Positions 1-10,201 are shown, counted from the stretch's first letter. The stretch is DNA of 64,000 nt from Pseudomonas sp. NC02 (GCF_002874965.1 NZ_CP025624.1:5456001-5520000); one strand, 5' to 3'. The notes: generated by a model not told the origin, from the sequence alone. Numbers and translations are program-made.

Positions 1-137
1 AAAAACCAGCCGCTGAGATTGTCCGAGTGATGGCTCGCTTCGGTGATCCAACCGTTGTGGGAAGCCAGAAAGTTACTGACCTTGGCAACGATGCCAACCC
101 GGTCCGGGCAAGCAATCACCAGCCGAAAAGTGCGCAT
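1..137 (-). CDS. purU: Formyltetrahydrofolate deformylase, N-terminal part (cut by window edge)
   Basis: The reverse strand reads from an ATG at 137 as MRTFRLVIACPDRVGIVAKV and onward through SHHSDNLSGWFF before leaving the window. This is the N-terminal ACT-type domain of PurU, with the family hallmark CPDRVGIVA. PurU hydrolyses 10-formyl-tetrahydrofolate to formate and tetrahydrofolate, balancing one-carbon pools and feeding formate to purine synthesis. Only about 45 residues are present, so the catalytic formyltransferase-fold domain cannot be checked. The gene is divergent from mvaT, an arrangement I recall from other pseudomonads. Confidence 0.85.
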   Translation of the reverse strand, partial: MRTFRLVIACPDRVGIVAKVSNFLASHNGWITEASHHSDNLSGWF

Positions 138-364
138 TAGGGGGAAACTCCAGAACTTCGCAAAGGCCGCCATTCTAGCGATTGCGCAGAAAAACTGCAG
201 TATTCCTCAACGCTTATTCTGATCGGCTGCGTCAACCCTGCCCCTTAATAGCGTAAGGTTTTTCCCCACTATGTGTGCAAACGCGTGGACTCCGGCAGTA
301 AGCCAAGACTTAACCAGAGTATCTTTAGGCCATCCCCCTTACTAATTAACTCAATTCCACGCTT

Positions 365-394
365 TTGCCACAAACAACCAAAGTAAATTACATA
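365..394 (+). promoter_or_regulatory. mvaT upstream region with candidate sigma-70 promoter
   Basis: The 349-base gap between purU and mvaT (138-486) holds no ORF. Its second half is clearly AT-rich compared with the surrounding GC-rich genes. TTGCCA at 365-370 and TACATA at 389-394 are separated by 18 bases and could form a promoter for mvaT. AT-rich DNA just upstream would suit autoregulation by MvaT, which prefers such sequence; that part is inference. Confidence 0.35.
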
Positions 395-486
395 AATGCG
401 GTCTTAAATGTTTACTTGGGCAAACTGTCTGACTATTATTGAGCCACTATCCCCTTTCACCCAGCGCCCTGCATAAGGTAGTCCCC

Positions 487-861
487 ATGTCCCTGATCAA
501 CGAATATCGCGCCACCGAAGAAGCTATCAAAGAGCTGCAAGCCCGTTTGAAGAACCTGTCCCAAGACGACAAACTGCAAACCGAGCTGGAATTCGAAGGC
601 AAATTGCGCACCCTGATGGGCGAATACTCCAAATCCCTGCGTGACATCATCGCGCTGCTGGATCCGGATTCGAAAGTTAAGGCTCCACGTGGCGCCGTAA
701 AAGCTACCGGCACCAAGCGTGCACGCAAGGTTAAACAATACAAAAACCCGCACAACGGCGAAGTGATTGAAACCAAAGGTGGCAACCACAAGACTCTGAA
801 AGAGTGGAAAGCCAAGTGGGGCGGCGACGTGGTTGAAGGCTGGGCTACCCTGCTGGGCTAA
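487..861 (+). CDS. mvaT: MvaT, H-NS-like xenogeneic silencer
   Basis: This 124-residue protein is MvaT, the Pseudomonas functional analogue of H-NS. It coats AT-rich DNA and silences horizontally acquired and virulence or biofilm genes. The N-terminal half (about residues 1-60, MSLINEYRATEEAIKELQAR) is a charged coiled-coil oligomerisation region. The C-terminal half carries the DNA-binding part, including RKVKQYKNPHNGEVIETKGG (about residues 78-97) and the conserved tail LKEWKAKWG. The start was set at ATG 487, preceded by AAGG at 475-478. The frame extends to a TTG at 439, but that adds residues absent from the family. A bidirectional terminator follows, and sbcB converges on it. Confidence 0.95.
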   Translation: MSLINEYRATEEAIKELQARLKNLSQDDKLQTELEFEGKLRTLMGEYSKSLRDIIALLDPDSKVKAPRGAVKATGTKRARKVKQYKNPHNGEVIETKGGNHKTLKEWKAKWGGDVVEGWATLLG

Positions 862-895
862 GCCTCGCCAGGACGCTGCGTGATACGCAACGCAA

Positions 896-926
896 TAAAA
901 AACGCCAGCTTGCTGGCGTTTTTTAT
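896..926. terminator. Bidirectional rho-independent terminator between mvaT and sbcB
   Basis: AACGCCAG (901-908) pairs with CTGGCGTT (913-920) around a CTTG tetraloop. An A-run lies before the stem and a T-run after it, so the hairpin can terminate the converging mvaT and sbcB transcripts. Confidence 0.85.
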
Positions 927-951
927 TGTCCGTATTTTACCGGGAAGCTGA

Positions 952-2379
952 TTACAGACTCATTCGAGTCGCTAAGGCATCAACATACTCCTGCCATTCA
1001 TCAAGCACCTGGCGCTGAAACGGTGTGGCACTAACAGCCAACTCAAGACACGCCTGCTTAAAACCCTCAAGGGTGTTTGGCGCGCCCCATTGAGGGTCTG
1101 ACAAACGTTGCTGACAGAAAACTCTCCAGCGTTGTTGCTCTTCACTATTCAAGGTGTCTGGAAAGTTGCGTGCACGATAGCGAAATAATAATTCAGGCAA
1201 ACGTTCATCATCGAAAGGCCATTGCTGGCGCGCTAGTTGCGCCGGCTCGGCGACTCTCACTTGCTCACATAAACGTCGATCACGATCCCCGATAAAACCA
1301 TCGTATAGCTGCTGCTCGGGATCGGCGCTTGGCGCAAAATCTTCCTCGGCGTAAATCGCCGCCAGTTTATCGCGCCATAGTTCCTGTGCGTCGCTTAGCC
1401 GCAGGGCCCGCGCATCACACTCATCCATATCCAGCTGCAAACGCTCGCGGTCTTGCGGCCGAAGCACGCTCAACGGTGCGACCACCGGGCAACGATTGAT
1501 GTGCAGCAACTTGAGCGGTACCGGCAACTCACCTTCGGCCAGTTCGTCGCGGCGAGTATATAAGCGCCGGCGCAAGGTATCGGCGTCCTCGTCCAACAGC
1601 CCTTGCGGATCGAGACCCAGGTCGCAGACGATCAATGCATTGCGATTGCGCGGGTGCCACGCCAGCGGCAGCACCACCCCCAGGTAATGACGCTCGGCAG
1701 AAAAACGACCGGAAATATGCACCATCGGCTGCAACAACCGCACCTGGTCCATGACCCGTTGTTTGCTACGCAGTTGAAACAGCCAGTCATAGAGCTTGGG
1801 TTGCTTCTCGCGGATCAACCGGGCCAGGGCGATGGTGGCGCGCACATCGGACAAGGCGTCGTGGGCCTGGCCGTGGTCGATGCCGTTGGCGGCCGTCAAG
1901 CGCTCAAGCTTGAGGGTGACGCGCCCGTCCTGTTCCGGCCAGACGATCCCGTCAGGGCGCAGGGCGTAGGCAGTGCGCACCACGTCGATCAGGTCCCAGC
2001 GGCTGTTGCCGCCCTGCCATTCCCGGGCATAGGGATCGAAGAAATTGCGGTACAAGCTGTAGCGCGTCATCTCATCGTCAAAACGCAAGGTGTTGTAGCC
2101 GGCCCCGCAAGTGCCCGGGGTGGCCAGCTCGGCGTGCACCCGGGTCATGAAGTCGGCTTCGGCCAGGCCTTTTTCCGCCAGCACGCCGGGAGTGATGCCA
2201 GTGATCGCGCACGCTGCCGGATGCGGCAGGATATCGTCGCTGGGGTGGCAGTAGAGATTGACCGGCGGCCCGACCTCGTTAAGCTCGAGGTCGGTGCGAA
2301 TACCGGCTACCTGCAGCGGGCGGTCGGTACGCGGATTGATGCCGGTGGTTTCATAGTCGTACCAGAAAATGGTGGTCAC
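952..2379 (-). CDS. sbcB: Exodeoxyribonuclease I
   Basis: ExoI degrades single-stranded DNA in the 3'-to-5' direction and acts in mismatch repair and in trimming recombination intermediates. The protein has 475 residues, the same length as the E. coli enzyme. The DEDDh nuclease motifs are visible: YDYETTG near the N-terminus (D8, E10), RFDDEMTRY near residue 102, and HDALSDVRATIALA near residue 175. The remainder matches the SH3-like and helical ExoI C-terminal domains. The gene is convergent with mvaT, and the pair is conserved in order with purU upstream in Pseudomonas. Confidence 0.95.
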   Translation of the reverse strand: MTTIFWYDYETTGINPRTDRPLQVAGIRTDLELNEVGPPVNLYCHPSDDILPHPAACAITGITPGVLAEKGLAEADFMTRVHAELATPGTCGAGYNTLRFDDEMTRYSLYRNFFDPYAREWQGGNSRWDLIDVVRTAYALRPDGIVWPEQDGRVTLKLERLTAANGIDHGQAHDALSDVRATIALARLIREKQPKLYDWLFQLRSKQRVMDQVRLLQPMVHISGRFSAERHYLGVVLPLAWHPRNRNALIVCDLGLDPQGLLDEDADTLRRRLYTRRDELAEGELPVPLKLLHINRCPVVAPLSVLRPQDRERLQLDMDECDARALRLSDAQELWRDKLAAIYAEEDFAPSADPEQQLYDGFIGDRDRRLCEQVRVAEPAQLARQQWPFDDERLPELLFRYRARNFPDTLNSEEQQRWRVFCQQRLSDPQWGAPNTLEGFKQACLELAVSATPFQRQVLDEWQEYVDALATRMSL

Positions 2380-2568
2380 GGGCTATTCCTGTGCTGAAGA
2401 CCGGCAAAGTCTAGGCGCTTGCAGGCATCGGGGGCCAGCGCTGTCTTCCCTGTACAAACATTCAGTAAATCGTTGAGTGGTTGCTTCCACCGTCGACACT
2501 GCTAGCATCGGTCTTTCCAACCCCGCCGCTGCCGCCCAGGCGCCAGCGCCGCACTGCCAAGGACCGCG

Positions 2569-3261
2569 ATGCCACCTGCGCCACTGGATACCCGCTACCA
2601 GATCGAGACCCCGGAGGGTATCGACCTGCCCCTGCGCCCGGCCGGCCTGCTGGTACGCTCACTGGCCTTTGCCTTCGACCTGGGTTTGCGCGGCCTGATT
2701 CTCGGCATCCTGTTTATCGCATTGGCCTTTCTCGGCAACCTGGGCATTGGCCTGGGTTCGCTGCTGCTGTTCCTCGTCAGTTGGTGGTACATGGTGCTTT
2801 TCGAAGTGCTCAACCAGGGCTGCTCGCCCGGCAAGCAGGTCATGGGCCTGCGGGTGGTACAGGACGACGGCACGCCCATCGGCTGGTCCGCCTCGCTGAT
2901 CCGTAACCTGCTGCGTTTTGTCGACATGCTGCCCTTCGGCTATTTCCTCGGCGCCATCAGTTGCCTGCAACACCCCAACTTCAAGCGCCTGGGCGACCTG
3001 GCGGCCGGGACCCTGGTGATCTACCGCGAACAACCGCTTTCCCGCCCGCAAGTGCCCCAGGCCCCGGCGCTGCGCCTGCCGTTCGCCCTTGAGCTGAACG
3101 AACAACGGGCGATTCTCAGCTTCGCCGAACGCCAGGGCGAACTGTCGGCCGAACGGGTCAACGAACTGGCCGCTATCCTGGCCACGCCCCTGCAGGTCTC
3201 CCCTGCCCGCGCCGTGGCAGAACTCAACGGTGTGGCCCGCGGATTGTTGGGGCCAGCATGA
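2569..3261 (+). CDS. RDD family membrane protein, first gene of MoxR/DUF58 operon
   Basis: This 230-residue protein belongs to the RDD family, named for conserved Arg and Asp residues in its first transmembrane helices. Hydrophobic segments lie at about residues 25-45, 47-70 and 115-135. The sequence LRPAGLLVRSLAFAFDLGLR and the later GCSPGKQVMGLRVV and RLGDLAAGTLVIYR are typical. A soluble C-terminal tail of about 85 residues follows. The function of the family is unknown; transport or assembly roles have been suggested. The ATG is preceded by AAGGA. Its stop overlaps the next start (ATGA), so the two are probably translationally coupled. Confidence 0.8.
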   Translation: MPPAPLDTRYQIETPEGIDLPLRPAGLLVRSLAFAFDLGLRGLILGILFIALAFLGNLGIGLGSLLLFLVSWWYMVLFEVLNQGCSPGKQVMGLRVVQDDGTPIGWSASLIRNLLRFVDMLPFGYFLGAISCLQHPNFKRLGDLAAGTLVIYREQPLSRPQVPQAPALRLPFALELNEQRAILSFAERQGELSAERVNELAAILATPLQVSPARAVAELNGVARGLLGPA

Positions 3262-4238
3262 AACAGAGTCTTTTCGAAAGCCGTCATCAGCCACAATGGC
3301 AAGCCTTTGCCGAGCAGTTGACGCAGTTGGAGAAAGGCAAAGCCAAAGGCGCCGACTTCGTCGACTTCCCTCATCAATACCGGCAGTTGTGCCAGCACCT
3401 GGCCCTGGCCCAGGAGCGCGGCTACAGCAGCTACCTGGTGGACCCGTTGCAGCAGCTTGCCTTGCGCGGCCATCAACAGTTGTATCGTCATCGCAGCCGG
3501 ATGGGGGCAAACGTGCTGAGCTTCCTGCTGGCCGATTTCCCCAGGCTGGTTCGCGCGCAATGGCCATTTGTGCTGGCTGCCGGCCTGCTGTTCTTTGGCA
3601 GCCTGCTCGGCATTGCCTTGCTGGTGTACCTGTTTCCGGACTTGATCTACAGCATCGTCAGCCCTCGGCAGGTGGCCGAGATGCAGTCCATGTACAACCC
3701 CGATGCCAGCCGCCTGGGCCGGGCAGCCGAGCGCGCTTCCAGCGAAGACTGGATGATGTTCGGCTACTACGTGATGCACAACATCGGTATCGCCTTCCAG
3801 ACCTTTGCCGCCGGGTTGCTGTTCGGCCTGGGCAGCGTATTTTTCCTGTTCTTCAATGGCCTGATCATTGGCGCCGTTGCCGGGCACCTGACGCAAATCG
3901 GCTACGGGCAAACGTTCTGGTCATTTGTCATCGGCCATGGCGCCTTCGAGCTCAGCGCAATTGCCCTGGCTGGCGCGGCTGGCCTGCAACTGGGCTGGGC
4001 GCTGATTGCACCGGGGCCCCTCACCAGAGGCGAATCCCTGCGCCTGGCCGCGCGCAAAAGTGTGCAAATGATTTGTGGTGTGATGGTGTTCCTGCTGATC
4101 GCCGCGTTTATCGAGGCGTACTGGTCGTCCACCAATGCCGTGGCGCCGTGGGTCAAGTACCTGGTCGGCACCGCCCTGTGGTTGCTGATGGCGGCCTACC
4201 TGCTGTTTGCCGGACGGAATCGCCATGCGCCTGAGTGA
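3258..4238 (+). CDS. SpoIIM/DUF95-type integral membrane protein
   Basis: This 326-residue membrane protein resembles the stage II sporulation protein M (DUF95) family. The first 90 residues are cytoplasmic. About five hydrophobic helices follow, starting at WPFVLAAGLLFFGSLLGIAL (about 97-116), with FFNGLIIGAVAGHLTQIGYG and FVIGHGAFELSAIALAGAAG as the recognisable signature. Despite the name it has nothing to do with sporulation here. In many bacteria homologues sit beside MoxR ATPase and DUF58 genes, as in this operon. It overlaps the RDD gene by 4 bases and the following gene by 14, which implies coupled translation. Confidence 0.75.
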   Translation: MKQSLFESRHQPQWQAFAEQLTQLEKGKAKGADFVDFPHQYRQLCQHLALAQERGYSSYLVDPLQQLALRGHQQLYRHRSRMGANVLSFLLADFPRLVRAQWPFVLAAGLLFFGSLLGIALLVYLFPDLIYSIVSPRQVAEMQSMYNPDASRLGRAAERASSEDWMMFGYYVMHNIGIAFQTFAAGLLFGLGSVFFLFFNGLIIGAVAGHLTQIGYGQTFWSFVIGHGAFELSAIALAGAAGLQLGWALIAPGPLTRGESLRLAARKSVQMICGVMVFLLIAAFIEAYWSSTNAVAPWVKYLVGTALWLLMAAYLLFAGRNRHAPE

Positions 4239-5754
4239 TGCCAGCGTCGTGATCCGCCCGCGTACCTCCTGGGAGGCCATGGACCTCGGCATCCTGCTGG
4301 CCCGGGAACATCGACTGCTGTTGATGAGCAGTTGGGCCATCGTGACCTTGCCGGTCTTCGCCCTGTTCAGCGTGCTGCTGTGGAATCACCCCACCACGGC
4401 GCTGTTGCTGTTCTGGTGGTTGAAACCCGCCTTCGACCGCCTGCCACTGTATATCCTGTCCAAGGCCCTGTTCGGCGAAACACCCAGCCTGAAACAAGCG
4501 CTGCGCCAATCGCCGCGGCTGCTCAAGGGCCAACTGCTGGCCAGCCTGACCTGGCGGCGCTTCAGCCTCAGCCGTAGCTTCGAGATGCCGGTGGTCCAGC
4601 TCGAAGGGCTGCAAGGCCAGGCGCGCCAACAACGTCTCGGGGTGTTGCAGCAGCGCAACGCAGGCGCCGCGCGCTGGCTGACCCTGATCGGGGTGCACCT
4701 GGAAATCGCCCTGTGGTTCGGGTTGATGGCCGTGTTCTATTTCTTCCTGCCGCAAGAGGTCGAACGCGACTGGGATTGGCAGCAACTGGTGCTCACCGCC
4801 GGCCACGACTGGCGTTGGCTGGAGCACCTGACCAACATGTTCTACGCCTTGATCCTGGTGTTCTGGGAGCCGATCTATGTCGCCTGTGGCTTCAGCCTTT
4901 ACCTGAACCGCCGCACGGTGCTGGAAGCCTGGGACCTGGAACTGGTGTTCCGCCGAATGCGCCAGCGCCTGAGCGGTGTGGCGTCGCTGCTGTTGCTGGT
5001 GGCCGGGCTGACGCTGATTCCGCCGATCCCATCGGCATGGGCTGATGAACCGGTTCCCCAAACGCCGCTGACTACACAATCGGCCAGTCACTCGATCAAG
5101 ACGCTGTTGGAGCAGCCACCGTTCAAGAACCCGGAAACGCTCACTCGCTACCGCTTCGGCGAGGATAAAGCAGCCGACAAAAACAAAGCGGCAGGTGATG
5201 CCAAGCTGCCAGCCTGGCTGGAATCATTGCTGAAAAACCTCAACAGTGATTCGTTCAAGCACATCGCCAAGGGCCTTGAAGTACTGCTCTGGGGATTGCT
5301 GGCAGGTGGCCTGGCACTGGTGATCTGGCGCTACCGCGACTGGCTGCATGCCTTTGTCAGCCGCCGCAGCCCGCGCAAACCCAAGGCTGCCAAACCCGTG
5401 CCTTCGCAGCTGTTCGGCCTTGAACTGGGGGCTGACACCTTGCCCGAAGACATCGCAGACGCCGCCGAACAGCTGTGGGCAACACAGCCCCGGGAAGCCC
5501 TCGGCCTGCTCTACCGTGGGTTGCTCAGCCGCTTGCTGCACGACTTCAACCTGCCGCTGAAAAGTGCCGACACGGAAGGTGAAGTCCTGGAACGTATCCG
5601 CCAACTGCAACAACCGCAGCTGCTGGCATTCAGCGGTGAGCTGACCCGTTACTGGCAAAACCTTGCCTATGGCCATCGCCTGCCGCCTGCCTTGGCGCAA
5701 CAACAGCTATGCAGCGATTGGCGAACCCTGTTCGGTTCGGGAGCGGCGCAATGA
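4225..5754 (+). CDS. Multi-pass membrane protein with C-terminal DUF4129 domain
   Basis: The first half of this 509-residue protein has several hydrophobic helices (about residues 28-70, 150-180, 205-235 and 255-275). A polar, Ala/Lys-rich stretch of about 100 residues follows, then another helix (LLWGLLAGGLALVIWRYRDW). The C-terminal region carries the DUF4129 signature around LWATQPREALGLLYRGLLSR. ATG 4225 was preferred to an in-frame ATG at 4207, because it lies closer to the upstream stop and gives the natural start MRLSDASVVIRPRTSWEAMD. DUF4129 proteins travel with MoxR, DUF4350 and DUF58 in distant phyla, but their biochemical role is not established. Confidence 0.7.
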   Translation: MRLSDASVVIRPRTSWEAMDLGILLAREHRLLLMSSWAIVTLPVFALFSVLLWNHPTTALLLFWWLKPAFDRLPLYILSKALFGETPSLKQALRQSPRLLKGQLLASLTWRRFSLSRSFEMPVVQLEGLQGQARQQRLGVLQQRNAGAARWLTLIGVHLEIALWFGLMAVFYFFLPQEVERDWDWQQLVLTAGHDWRWLEHLTNMFYALILVFWEPIYVACGFSLYLNRRTVLEAWDLELVFRRMRQRLSGVASLLLLVAGLTLIPPIPSAWADEPVPQTPLTTQSASHSIKTLLEQPPFKNPETLTRYRFGEDKAADKNKAAGDAKLPAWLESLLKNLNSDSFKHIAKGLEVLLWGLLAGGLALVIWRYRDWLHAFVSRRSPRKPKAAKPVPSQLFGLELGADTLPEDIADAAEQLWATQPREALGLLYRGLLSRLLHDFNLPLKSADTEGEVLERIRQLQQPQLLAFSGELTRYWQNLAYGHRLPPALAQQQLCSDWRTLFGSGAAQ

Positions 5755-6904
5755 ACCGGCCGTTGCTGTGGGTCGGGCTGCTGGTCGCGGGCTTGCTGGC
5801 AGCCGGCGGTTTTTATGCCTGGCACAAGGCGATTCCTTATCAGGAAGTGGTCGATCGCGGCCCTTCACCCGAAGCCCTGGCCAACCCCTACCTGGCAGCT
5901 GAACACTTTCTGCGCCAGCAGGGCCTGGTGGTGGAACATGCCAACAGCCTCGAACGGCTGGCCAGCCTTTCGCCCAAGGGCAACAGCCTGCTGTTGCTGG
6001 GCGAGCGCAGCAACATGAGCCCGCCCCAGGTTGATCAATTGCTGCAGTGGACCCGGGCTGGCGGCCATCTGCTGCTGGTAGCCGAAGCGCTGTGGGATGA
6101 GGACACCGGTGAAAGTGGCGACCTGTTGCTGGATCGTGTGCAGATACACCAATCCTTCAGTGAAGAATTCGACGCTCCGGCACCCGCGCGTAAAAAGAAA
6201 ACGCCGGACCTGACCAAACTCTATGTGGACAACGAAACAGCGCCGGCCTATTTCAGCTTCGACACCGACTTCAACCTCACCGACCCCAGGCACCTGGCAC
6301 AATTCTCGGCCAACAGCGCCCGGTCGACGCACCTGATGCAGGTCAACCTCGGGCAAGGGCGTGTGACCGTGGTCACCGACAGCGACCTGTGGAAAAACCC
6401 GGGCATCGGCCTGCACGATAACGCGTGGCTGCTCTGGTACCTGAGCCAGGGCACCCAGGTCACACTGCTATTCAACACTGATGTCGAGGACCTGTTCAGC
6501 CTGTTGTTGCGCTACTTCCCCCAGGCACTGGTGGCACTTGCCGCACTGATCGCCCTGGGCCTCTGGCACGCCAGCCTGCGCCAGGGTCCGATCCGGCAAC
6601 CGGCGCCCAAGGCACGGCGGCAATTGCAGGAACACTTGAACGCCAGTGCCGACTTCCTGTTGCGCCGCAGCGGGCAAGACAGCTTGCTGCAAGCTTTGCA
6701 GCGCGACATCCAGCGCACCGCTCGGCGCCGTCATCCCGGGTTCGAACACCTCGATACAGCCGAACAATTGCGGGTGCTTGAACGCCTGACCCGCCAACCC
6801 TCCCTTGTTATCAGCCAGGCCCTTGGCCCACCTGCGACGAAACGGCTCTCCAGCGCCGATTTCAGCCGCCAGGTGGCCTGCCTGCAAACCCTCAGGAATG
6901 CCCT

Positions 6905-6908
<4 letters not shown>
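5751..6908 (+). CDS. DUF4350 domain membrane-anchored protein
   Basis: This protein of 385 residues starts with one transmembrane helix (about 5-23) and has a second near residues 255-275 (YFPQALVALAALIALGLW). Between them lies a periplasmic DUF4350 domain, recognisable from NPYLAAEHFLRQQGLVVE and the Rossmann-like strands NSLLLLGE, GGHLLLVAE and GRVTVVTDSD. The fold resembles a glutamine-amidotransferase-like or ABC-exporter accessory domain, but I see no catalytic triad. The cytoplasmic tail is Arg/Gln-rich. It overlaps both neighbours by 4 bases (ATGA at each end). The first in-frame ATG at 5709 lies inside the upstream gene and was rejected. Confidence 0.7.
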
Positions 6909-7885
<977 letters not shown>

Positions 7886-7892
7886 GACGCCC

Positions 7893-9224
7893 ATGAGACC
7901 AACCCGCCTGCTGTTGACCTGGCTCGGTGTACTGCTGGGCCTGAGTATCCTGCTCGGCGCACTGGTGGCGCTACAGGTCAAGGTGCCAGACGCCCTGCAC
8001 TCAGTGACGTGGGGCCTGCTGCTGGCCCTGTTGCTGCTGGCCCTGCTGGATGCCAGCCGCCTGCGCCGCCGGCCGTCCCCGCGCGTGCGACGGCAGATGC
8101 CCGGCAGCCTGGCACTGGGGCGCTGGGGGGAAGTGCGGGTAAGCCTGGAGCACGATTATCCCCAGCCGTTGGCGGTCCAGGTATTCGATCATGTGCCTGA
8201 CGGCCTGGCGGTGGAGGACCTGCCGCAGTCCATCGAACTGCGGCCCGGCGAGCACAGTGAACTGGGTTATCGGCTAAGGCCCCAAAGGCGCGGGCATTTC
8301 AGCTTTACCCGCTGTGAAGTGCATCTGCCCAGCGCCCTGGGGCTATGGTCGGCCCGGCGCCTGATCGACGTCAGCGACGCCACCCGGGTCTACCCGGACT
8401 TCGCACGCCTGTATGGCGCGCAGTTGCTGGCGGTGGACAACTGGCTCAACCAGCTGGGCGTACGCCAGCGGCAACGGCGTGGGCTGGGCCTGGAGTTTCA
8501 CCAGCTGCGTGAGTTTCGCGAAGGTGACAGCCTGCGCCAGATCGACTGGAAAGCCACCGCCCGGCAACGCACGCCCATTGCCAGGGAGTACCAGGACGAG
8601 CGCGACCAGCAGATCATGTTCATGCTCGATTGTGGCCGGCGCATGCGCAGCCAGGACGCCGAATTGTCGCACTTCGACCACGCCCTCAACGCTTGCCTGC
8701 TGCTCAGCTATGTCGCCCTGCGCCAAGGTGATGCCGTGGGGCTCTGCACGTTTGCCTGCGACCAGCCGCGCTACCTGGCCCCTGTCAAGGGCAGCGGCCA
8801 GCTCAACCTGCTGCTGAATGCGGTATATGACCTGGACACTTCCCGGCGTACCGCCGATTACCAGGCAGCCGCCAACCAACTGCTGGCTCGACAGAAACGC
8901 CGTTCGTTAGTGATCGTAGTGACCAATTTGCGCGATGAGGATGATGAAGAATTGCTGAGCGCCGTTAAACGCCTCAGTCGCCAGCATCGGGTACTGGTTG
9001 CCAGCCTGCGGGAGGAGGTCCTTGACCAGTTGCGCCAGGCCCCCGTGCAAACCCTGCCCGAAGCCCTGGCCTATTGCGGGAATGTCGACTATCTCAACAC
9101 CCGGGACGAACTCCACGACCGCTTGAACGCCCACGGGCTGTCGGTACTGGACACACTGCCTTCGGACCTGGGTGCCGCCCTGGTGACCCGCTACCTGGGC
9201 TGGAAAAAAGCCGGCGCGCTATGA
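7893..9224 (+). CDS. DUF58 (von Willebrand A-like) membrane-anchored protein
   Basis: The 443-residue protein begins with two transmembrane helices (about residues 7-27 and 36-53). A beta-rich region follows (80-160), then the DUF58 core with its signature EGDSLRQIDWKATARQ (about 210-225). DUF58 is a vWA-like fold that partners MoxR ATPases. In vWA domains the metal site reads DxSxS; here the equivalent position reads DCGRR (246-250), so the site looks degenerate. ATG 7893 was chosen over in-frame ATG 7800, which lies inside moxR. It is the last gene of the operon, and a PilZ gene converges on it. Confidence 0.85.
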   Translation: MRPTRLLLTWLGVLLGLSILLGALVALQVKVPDALHSVTWGLLLALLLLALLDASRLRRRPSPRVRRQMPGSLALGRWGEVRVSLEHDYPQPLAVQVFDHVPDGLAVEDLPQSIELRPGEHSELGYRLRPQRRGHFSFTRCEVHLPSALGLWSARRLIDVSDATRVYPDFARLYGAQLLAVDNWLNQLGVRQRQRRGLGLEFHQLREFREGDSLRQIDWKATARQRTPIAREYQDERDQQIMFMLDCGRRMRSQDAELSHFDHALNACLLLSYVALRQGDAVGLCTFACDQPRYLAPVKGSGQLNLLLNAVYDLDTSRRTADYQAAANQLLARQKRRSLVIVVTNLRDEDDEELLSAVKRLSRQHRVLVASLREEVLDQLRQAPVQTLPEALAYCGNVDYLNTRDELHDRLNAHGLSVLDTLPSDLGAALVTRYLGWKKAGAL

Positions 9225-9240
9225 ACGCCGGATGCAGCAC

Positions 9241-9600
9241 CTAGGCAGAGGCCTGCAACGGATCAAAGCTGAAGTAATCCAGCAGCGCGCTGATCACCTC
9301 CCCATATTCGGCAGGGGCCTGGGATATGCTGAACCCGGAATCGTAATGCTGGGGGTTTATATCCTCATGACACCACAGGCAGGTGGCCGTGAGGTCTACC
9401 GCCTGCACCTCACCCTCAGGCCCGGGGATCTTCAAGCGCAGCTCGAACTCCACATCGACCATCATGGGTAACTGGCTGATCAACATCAGGCCCTGCTCGG
9501 AAACATTGCCCAGATAGCCGATTGGCTTGTCCGTCAGGCGGTTGAACACTTGAAGGAAGCAAGGTAACTGATGCCGCTCGATCCGTCGGTGAGTAAACAT
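9241..9600 (-). CDS. PilZ-domain protein, predicted c-di-GMP receptor
   Basis: This is a single PilZ domain of 119 residues starting MFTHRRIERHQLP. Both c-di-GMP-binding motifs are intact: RxxxR at residues 5-9 (RRIER) and NxSxxG at NVSEQG. It should therefore bind cyclic di-GMP. The reading frame stays open upstream to an ATG at 9777, which would add 59 residues without PilZ character. ATG 9600 was preferred because PilZ proteins of this kind usually begin just before the RxxxR motif. Neither start has a strong ribosome binding site, so the longer form cannot be excluded. The target is unknown. Confidence 0.75.
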   Translation of the reverse strand: MFTHRRIERHQLPCFLQVFNRLTDKPIGYLGNVSEQGLMLISQLPMMVDVEFELRLKIPGPEGEVQAVDLTATCLWCHEDINPQHYDSGFSISQAPAEYGEVISALLDYFSFDPLQASA

Positions 9601-9826
9601 GATGAGGTCGCCATCCAATAGCCATATATGTGGCCGCTCCAGTGATTCGAAACGAGCCTGAAGGCCCGCTCTCCCCGGATATCGGTGCGACAACCGCAAA
9701 CGGGTTGCCACTTTTACAGCTGCCAAATCCGGGAACGCCATCCGTTTGAATAGAAACTTATACAAACTGACATTCAAAGATTAGCCCAAGACTGGCAACG
9801 AGCCAGCTATGGCATGACAAATATCA

Positions 9827-10201
9827 TCACAACGACGCCGGCCGCGGCTGAGCAACGCTCGCGCCGGGGTAATGCCCCAGTTGCTGCAGGGTATCCAAAC
9901 GGGCACGGGCACGGAATGCGTACTCGCTCGCCGGGTACTGGCTGATGATGAACTGATAGGTTTGCGCCGCATCGACAAACAGCTTCTCGCGCTCCAGGCA
10001 CTGCCCGCGCAACATCGAGACTTCCGGTTGCACGTAGCGCCGGGAACGGCTTTCACGGTCGACCTGGGACAACTCAAGGGTGACCCGCTGGCAATCGCCC
10101 ACACCGTAGGCGCGGTACGCATTGTTCAAATGATGGTCCATCGACCAACGGGTGCAGCCGACAACACTGACGGCCAGGGCAGCAATGATCACGATTCGCA
10201 T
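9827..10201 (-). CDS. Small TPR-like lipoprotein
   Basis: This is a 124-residue predicted lipoprotein. The signal MRIVIIAALAVSVVGC ends in a lipobox (VVGC), giving Cys16 as the lipidated residue. The mature part is helical and resembles a tetratricopeptide pair (LNNAYRAYGVGDCQRVTLEL and TYQFIISQYPASEYAFRARA). The start at 10201 has a good ribosome binding site (AGGAGA). The frame runs further upstream to 10240, but that would bury the signal peptide. It is divergent from pykA. No specific function is recognised; an envelope scaffolding role would be a guess. Confidence 0.75.
   Translation of the reverse strand: MRIVIIAALAVSVVGCTRWSMDHHLNNAYRAYGVGDCQRVTLELSQVDRESRSRRYVQPEVSMLRGQCLEREKLFVDAAQTYQFIISQYPASEYAFRARARLDTLQQLGHYPGASVAQPRPASL

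Noticed and set aside
439..486. Upstream extension of mvaT to a TTG
   Set aside because: The extra residues are not in the MvaT family, and ATG 487 has its own AAGG ribosome binding site.
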